Below the pieces are notes generated by a model that saw only the letters and a list, made by a program, of their open reading frames with translations, had not been told where the DNA came from and made no database searches. Source: Petrosia ficiformis (lineage: Eukaryota > Porifera > Demospongiae > Haplosclerida > Petrosiidae). From it: DNA of 64,000 nucleotides. A program made the position numbers and the translations under genes. Positions 59,827 through 64,000 of this stretch are shown piece after piece; within the stretch, counting starts at the first letter, position 1; each line of letters starts with the position of its first letter. The stretch is taken from assembly GCA_947044365.1 (NCBI GenBank), contig OX345636.1:55035746-55099745 (forward strand). Direction: 5' to 3'.

Positions 59827-62218
59827 ATGAATCGCCAGTCACAGTACAAGAAAAGTGGAGTCTCAAATTACTCTTTACATAACAAACGTGAAGAAAAGAG
59901 AAATGATACCAAACAGCAAAGAAATGATCTTATTATGAGAAGAAGAGGAAAGATGCCTCTTGCTGAAATACAAGAAGTCTCTTTAGATACAACAAGTACC
60001 TATAGGATAAGAGTGTTTTATTTAAACTATACTATAATATTTTTCACACCACAGGGTTTAGTAAAGAGTCTGATTCTAGAAAAACACAATTGGAAGAGTG
60101 GAAGAAGACGAGAGAGAAAAAGAAACAAGATGAACAAAGGAAAAGAAAGAAAGAAAGACCTCTGTTTGTAGTTAGTACAGTCATTAATAAATCCAAAACT
60201 TCTCCTAAAAAGATGGTGAAAAAGAGTCTACCAAAAAAGGCAACTTCAAAGAAAGCTAACATACCTCCTTCTAGTAGTGACAGCATTGAATCACATGATG
60301 ATCATGTGATTACCAAGAAAAAGCAGCTTAATGTTCAACACCCTGCCTGGATTCCTGGAGCAAAGCTAGCAACGCCTATGCAAGTTCCCAGCTTCGAAGA
60401 AGCTTTCATAAAAAATTTTAGTCCTTTCGAATTCACAGGATCTTCTTTAGATAACACCCCAGCTACCTTTACATTTCGTAAAGAAATTACTATGTCACCA
60501 GGTGATTTGGCAATGTTTAGCAATACTGGTGATGAAGGGGAATCCCCTCTTGATGAGTCGTGTTACCCGATAAGATCTGATACAAGGACAAATGGATTTA
60601 CTAATACTGATGATGATGATGAAACAATAAATGGAAATAGACATGAAGAGGAAGAAACAACAGAACCAATCAAAGAAGTGATAAAGGAGGAAGTTAATAT
60701 CTTTCTTCCATTTCGTAAACTTCACACTGATGTGATTCATAAATTGACTATATTGTGTGAAGAATGGGATAAGAAACTAACGAAACTAGAGACCATAGAT
60801 GAACCACCTCCTGAGGAAGGTGAGTCAACCATACATCATATCATTATAGTAATATTTTTATTTTCTGTTTTCCACAGTTTTAGATCAGATACGTACCACT
60901 GTATGTCAAGCTGGATTGTTAATGAGATCTAAATTAAAGCAGTATATAGGACTTGTTGATGAAGCAGAGGTTAGGTTATTTTAAAGTATATATGTATAAT
61001 TAGGATACATGTTTATTATTAACAGGACATAACATCTCTTCATAAAACCACACCGGAAGATCTTGAAGGGTTTTGGGATATGGTATATATACAAGTTTCT
61101 GATATTCACAATAAGTTTTCACAATTAGCTCAACTTGAAGATAATAACTGGGAAGAAGAAAAGAAACAACATAGTCGTAGAAAGGTAGACATACAATTAT
61201 ACATGTATATATATATACATGTACATACATATATGTACATACATGCATATGTGGTGTTAACTTAGCAGTTTAATATTCAGTAAGTAGACTTATTGACTAT
61301 GTATTTACAAGTTACAGAACAATGACAACACTAATTAATAGGTTGAGACTACTACAAGATTACAAGATTATATGAGACTACAATGTAAAACAAGATTATA
61401 CCATCTTAGTTCATCGCACATACATACATATAAACATGTACATACATACATACATACATATATACATGTACATACATACATACATACATATATACATACA
61501 TATATACATACATCCACACATGTACATGCATACATATACATATAGAAAAGAGTACTATTTTTACAGATACGAGCTTCAGCAGTTGCTAGTAGTCTTAATA
61601 ACAAAACTCCTTCAGATAAATTGAAGACTGCAAGAGCTAAAAGACAGGAGGCATTGAGTAAACTTAGAGAAATGAAATTAGCTGCAAGGAAAACGAAAAA
61701 TCTGCCATTACCTCCTCGTCTTGGTGAGTCACGATGTCATCATATCTAGTCATGTGACCATTGAGTTTTTTTCTTAACAAATTCTCCAGTACATTATCTT
61801 GGGTCTGGTTTGACTCCACCTCCTGTTAAAATCTCCTCCAGTATTCATACCAGTGATGATGTTCCTATAGCTAATCTAATATCAATCACACCACAGAAAC
61901 CAATTATTTTGTCAGATACGAAAACTCCTCACTACACAAGTTCATCATCAGATACTGAGAATTCATTTGTCACAAAATTAATTCAAGTGAATGCGTCAAA
62001 GAAGCTACAGTAAGTGAAGCTATGAACATTTGTATTATAATTAATATCACTATTATTACAGTGAAGAAATGGGTATAATGTCTCCTGTTCGAAGGCCTAT
62101 TTGTTTATCTAGTAAAAGTGTGGGTCATACTAGTACTGAGTTTGTTGGTGATTCACTAAAGGATCTTCCTGAAGATGTGGAATTTGTATACATACCTAAT
62201 AAAGAAATTTTATTATGA
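59827..62218 (+). CDS. HURP/DLGAP-family spindle protein (GKAP domain), intact
   Basis: Predicted 572 aa from seven exons: 59827-59995, 60055-60819, 60878-60969, 61026-61184, 61567-61723, 61790-62009 and 62062-62218; phases agree and no stop interrupts. The N-terminus is basic (MNRQSQYKKS). A charged coiled-coil-like stretch follows at about 60-90 (LEEWKKTREKKKQDEQRKRK). The GKAP/DLGAP domain covers about 270-395: FRKLHTDVIHKLTILCEEWD, then a VLDQIRTTVCQAGLLM block, LKQYIGLVDEAE and EDLEGFWDMVYIQVSD. A basic helix (ARAKRQEALSKLREMK) comes next. Best match is DLGAP5/HURP, which binds and stabilises kinetochore microtubules; neuronal DLGAP1-4 are the alternative. The exon 6 acceptor used is CTCCAG; the site nine bases upstream used in the pseudogene is lost (ACAA), in frame. 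Confidence 0.85.
61415..61545. repeat. (CATA)n microsatellite in HURP intron 4
   Basis: CATACATA and TATACATG units; the homologue of 33905-34022. Confidence 0.9.
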
Positions 62219-62235
62219 CTGGATACTGTAATAGT

Positions 62236-62241
62236 AATAAA
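62236..62241 (+). terminator. Putative poly(A) signal of HURP
   Basis: AATAAA, followed by overlapping AATAA repeats, 18 bases after the stop codon. The short distance implies a very short 3' untranslated region. Confidence 0.45.
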
Positions 62242-62859
62242 TAAATAATTATTTTTTCTTGTAATTATATATTAATTCATACATGTTTTAGTCATGTGAC
62301 CGTGTCATGTGACATACAATCAACATGACATGTCTTGAATCGGGTGATTCAGTATTGAAGAAATAACAGCTAATACAGAAAGGCAGAAAAAATTAGAAGA
62401 CAAGTCACACCCTTTTCTTGAAATATATGTTGCTGCGGTCCACAGGTACATACCTACAATAATATGAATGATGTGTACTACGATACTATTATGTTGAGTG
62501 CAGTGGCTATATACTGTTGATAATTATCATTTCCTAGATATACTATCAACAACACAAGTAATCTAATATATTTATATTTTATTTGTTATATAATTGTTGT
62601 ATCTTTGGATAATTCAATATTTTTGATCAAAGAAACAAAGATCTCACATTATCAGACAACTAAAAACTAGTACAAAAATTAGACATTTATATAGAAAACA
62701 ATATCAGTTCTGGAAGGTTCCGGAGTCACTAAGTGTAAATGTTGTAACTGCATTGTATTTATTTCAGACAGGTTGACTGGTAAGACTACATCATAACACA
62801 TCAATAATGTATGCATGTATATTCTAGTTAAAAAGAGGGGTAATGGACATTTTAGTGAG

Positions 62860-63235
62860 ATGCTATCTGAAACACGACACTGAACGCAGTTCTTCACAAC
62901 TACTGCGCAACAATAATTTATTATAATACTGAAGGTATGATTATAAAATAATTTGTTTACTATCACAAGCCACCATTTGAAGACATGGCTTATACAGCTT
63001 GTACATCTGAACATACTATACATTCTTTGATCTATCAGATGCATATAATATGAATATGTGCTATACCTAATTAGATTATATATGGTACCTTTATCTTCTC
63101 ATTCACTTCAGCTTCACATAAAGAGCAATGAGTGACTGATGTATCACATTGTTGATGGACAGTCTTGTGACCTCATGGTATGAATAATATGTTTCGTTGT
63201 GCAGTTCTACATAACACACATGCATTAAAATGTGG
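62860..63235 (-). pseudogene. Mind-bomb-like tandem RING fragment, copy 2
   Basis: Minus-strand relative of 37951-38395. First RING: CVLC at about 63215, RNILFIP, then a TGA at the position of the Cys of the CGH motif, then GHKTVHQQC and HCSLCEAEV. Second RING: CSDVQ, a frameshift, KPCLQMVACDS, then CCAVVVKNCVQCR and VSDSISLKCPL. Here the first CxxC is intact and the CGH Cys is a stop; in copy 1 the reverse holds. It lies 640 bases downstream of HURP in the opposite orientation. Confidence 0.55.
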
Positions 63236-63378
63236 TTTTTCGGTCTGTACACATATACGACATATAGTGACATCACATGACAACACAACCTGATATCACA
63301 AAATGTGACATCACAGCACACTAGGTGTGAATCATGGACTTATGAAATAAGTGTCGTAAGGTAGTCAGCTGACATAGG

Positions 63379-63533
63379 CAGTGGAAACAGGGGGGCACCA
63401 GGGGCACTGTGCCCCACCCCCCCCCCCCCCCCCCCTTAAAACTTACTTGAAGCTTGTTTTCATTAATAATTAGTTCAGGTTTGCATTAACAATTAGTTGT
63501 GGCCCCCCCCTTTCCTAATGAACTTCCTCCACT
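63379..63533. mobile_element. Short hAT-like MITE with C and G runs
   Basis: It starts CAGTGGAAACAGGGGGGCAC, has a long C-run (63413-63434), and ends GGCCCCCCCCTTTCCTAATG then CTTCCTCCACT. The ends are imperfectly inverted and resemble the hAT insertion at 43078-43991, including the poly-G/poly-C stretches. Confidence 0.5.
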
Positions 63534-63554
63534 TATGGCTGATATCAAAGCTCT

Positions 63555-64000
63555 TGGAGACAATGACCCTCAATCCTAGGATTATATTGCCCCTAGGATT
63601 GAGGGGTGTAACCACAAAGGATTCAATATCATCCCATTCCTAGACGACTCCTAAATCCATTAGTAAATGGTTTAGAACTACCCTTATATATGACACTACA
63701 GCACACTAGACTTATTATAAGGGTAAGTAGAAACAGAGTCATGCAGTTGTCAGCAAGAAGTGATGTAGGTCATCCTATGGCCCCTTCCTGAATTTTCCAC
63801 TCACCCGAAATGTAATGTAGGACATCATAGAGTGATGTCACTTGTGACAAACAATAACACACATAATATGAGAAAATTTGACATGCAATGTGAATTATGG
63901 ACTATAATGGATTAAGGAGTCAGTCATTTGGTAACTGGCTGATATCAAAGACTTACAGGCCATGCCCATAGGATTGAGGGGCATGACCCTCAATCTATGG
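63555..64000. repeat. Inverted-repeat segments at the window end
   Basis: GACCCTCAATCCTAGGATTA and CCCCTAGGATTGAGGG (63567-63607) pair as an imperfect hairpin. At the end CCATAGGATTGAGGGGCATG is followed by CATGACCCTCAATCTATGG, nearly a perfect palindrome. They could be the two ends of one element of about 440 bp. No gene seen. Confidence 0.5.

Noticed and set aside
1..64000. CRISPR arrays, bacterial operons, rRNA genes or viral genomes
   Set aside because: No direct-repeat arrays with spacers, ribosome-binding sites with long ORFs, rRNA-like blocks or viral replication genes were seen.

Overview
This window looks like nuclear DNA of an early-branching animal. The genes have introns with GT-AG borders, the DNA is AT-rich, and the introns are crowded with MITEs, microsatellites, a tRNA-derived SINE and hAT/Crypton-like fragments. 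The proteins are metazoan types: a furin-like proprotein convertase, a HURP/DLGAP protein, a BPNT2-like phosphatase, Mind-bomb-type RINGs and an Ig domain. A demosponge such as Amphimedon is my best guess, but this is inference. No bacterial, viral or CRISPR features were seen.

Layout. (1) 1-8931: the 3' half of a furin/PCSK-like gene, copy A (exons 8-11); its 5' half would lie before the window. (2) 8932-12835: intergenic DNA with a small MITE, a poly(A) signal, a small Cys-rich ORF and an isolated Ig-domain exon on the minus strand. (3) 12836-30163: complete 11-exon convertase gene, copy B (about 703 aa). (4) 30735-34703: a decayed BPNT2-like gene (minus) next to a decayed HURP/DLGAP gene (plus). 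(5) 35189-39589: a 1.17-kb near-identical inverted repeat around a 2.05-kb spacer that holds a broken convertase last exon (minus) and a broken Mind-bomb-like RING fragment (plus). (6) 40827-57158: a second, broken Ig exon and the complete convertase copy C (about 709 aa). (7) 58600-62241: a second BPNT2-like relic and an apparently intact 7-exon HURP/DLGAP gene (572 aa) with CCAAT and E2F-like sites upstream. (8) 62860-64000: a second RING relic and short inverted-repeat elements.

The window is therefore built from segmental duplicates of a block: Ig exon, convertase, BPNT2 relic, HURP, RING relic. The unit offset is about 28-28.7 kb between B and C. The convertases have all catalytic residues (Asp, His, Asn, Ser) and a signal peptide, propeptide, S8 domain, P domain, Ser/Thr stalk, transmembrane helix and a short tail with a YxxPhi motif. 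They should act as type-I membrane processing proteases of the secretory pathway. They differ from furin in two acidic pocket residues and carry an acidic Tyr/Asp-rich insertion in the P domain. HURP-type proteins bind spindle microtubules, so the two intact gene types need not act together. Their linkage looks like a by-product of segmental duplication.

Exon borders were placed by hand from reading frame, splice consensus and comparison among copies; no transcript evidence was available.
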